Source of the DNA: JBCDBH01 sp039184055
GTDB lineage: Bacteria; Acidobacteriota; Thermoanaerobaculia; Multivoradales; J023
Direction of reading: 5' to 3'
Assembly (NCBI GenBank): GCA_039184055.1
Contig: JBCDBH010000316.1
Coordinates: 1-6,832 of the forward strand
DNA: 6,832 nt
The notes under the pieces were generated by a model that was not told the DNA's origin, made no database searches, and saw only the letters and a list, made by a program, of their open reading frames with translations. The position numbers and the translations under genes were made by a program. Positions 6,806 to 6,832 of the stretch are shown one piece after another; position 1 is the first letter of the stretch, and each line of letters opens with the position of its first letter.

Positions 6806-6832
6806 ATGATGTCGAGGCTCCTCGTTTTCGCG
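6806..6832 (+). CDS. Possible start of a third gene, cut by window end
   Basis: An ATG directly follows the TGA of the second kinase. The nine codons present read MMSRLLVFA, which looks like the beginning of a signal peptide, with Arg before a hydrophobic run. No strong Shine-Dalgarno precedes it, so translation would rely on coupling. The same bases can form a 4-5-bp stem (6813-6817 with 6820-6824) followed by TTTT, so a weak terminator is the competing reading. Too little sequence is present to identify a product. Confidence 0.3.
6813..6828 (+). terminator. Weak hairpin with T run after second kinase
   Basis: CGAGG (6813-6817) can pair with CCTCG (6820-6824), followed by TTTT (6825-6828). 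The geometry allows only a 4-bp stem with a 4-nt loop, or 5 bp with an impossibly small loop, so this is marginal as an intrinsic terminator. It conflicts with the possible open frame at the same place. Confidence 0.25.

Overview
The window is high-GC bacterial DNA with strong third-position G/C bias. It fits a Gram-negative soil or environmental lineage such as Acidobacteriota or Myxococcota, judging from the periplasmic TPR sensor kinases and the divergent capB/pgsB-type gene. No taxonomic marker is present, so the phylum is a guess.

Layout. (1) 1-259 is a near-perfect foldback: two exact 117-bp inverted arms around a 25-nt centre. The right arm is native coding sequence; the left arm is its mirror copy at the window edge. 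(2) 118-731, minus strand, holds the first ~205 codons of a poly-gamma-glutamate synthase PgsB/CapB-like ATP-dependent ligase, cut off by the foldback. (3) 732-994 is a divergent intergenic region with an AT-rich patch and a ribosome-binding site for each flanking gene. (4) 995-3847, plus strand, is a 950-aa hybrid sensor histidine kinase: signal peptide, about nine TPR-like repeats, one membrane helix, HisKA, HATPase_c, receiver, and a C-terminal four-cysteine module. (5) 3848-3916 is a 69-bp gap with a 14-bp palindrome. (6) 3917-6805, plus strand, is a 962-aa paralogue with the same architecture. (7) 6806-6832 may begin a third gene (ATG directly after the stop) or form a weak hairpin with a short T run.

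How they may work together. The two kinases are a tandem duplication. Their cytoplasmic halves are very similar (about 83% identical by hand count from the receiver to the C-terminus), while the TPR sensor regions have diverged to roughly half identity. This suggests two different periplasmic inputs feeding the same or interchangeable outputs. Both keep the residues needed for kinase, phosphatase and receiver activity. Neither has an Hpt or DNA-binding domain, so their output probably runs through the cysteine module or a separate partner. The divergent capsule-type ligase is a possible target, but this rests only on position.

The items most worth a second look are the foldback (probably an assembly or amplification artefact), the paired kinases with conserved output and divergent sensors, and the recurrent but poorly understood cysteine module after the receiver.
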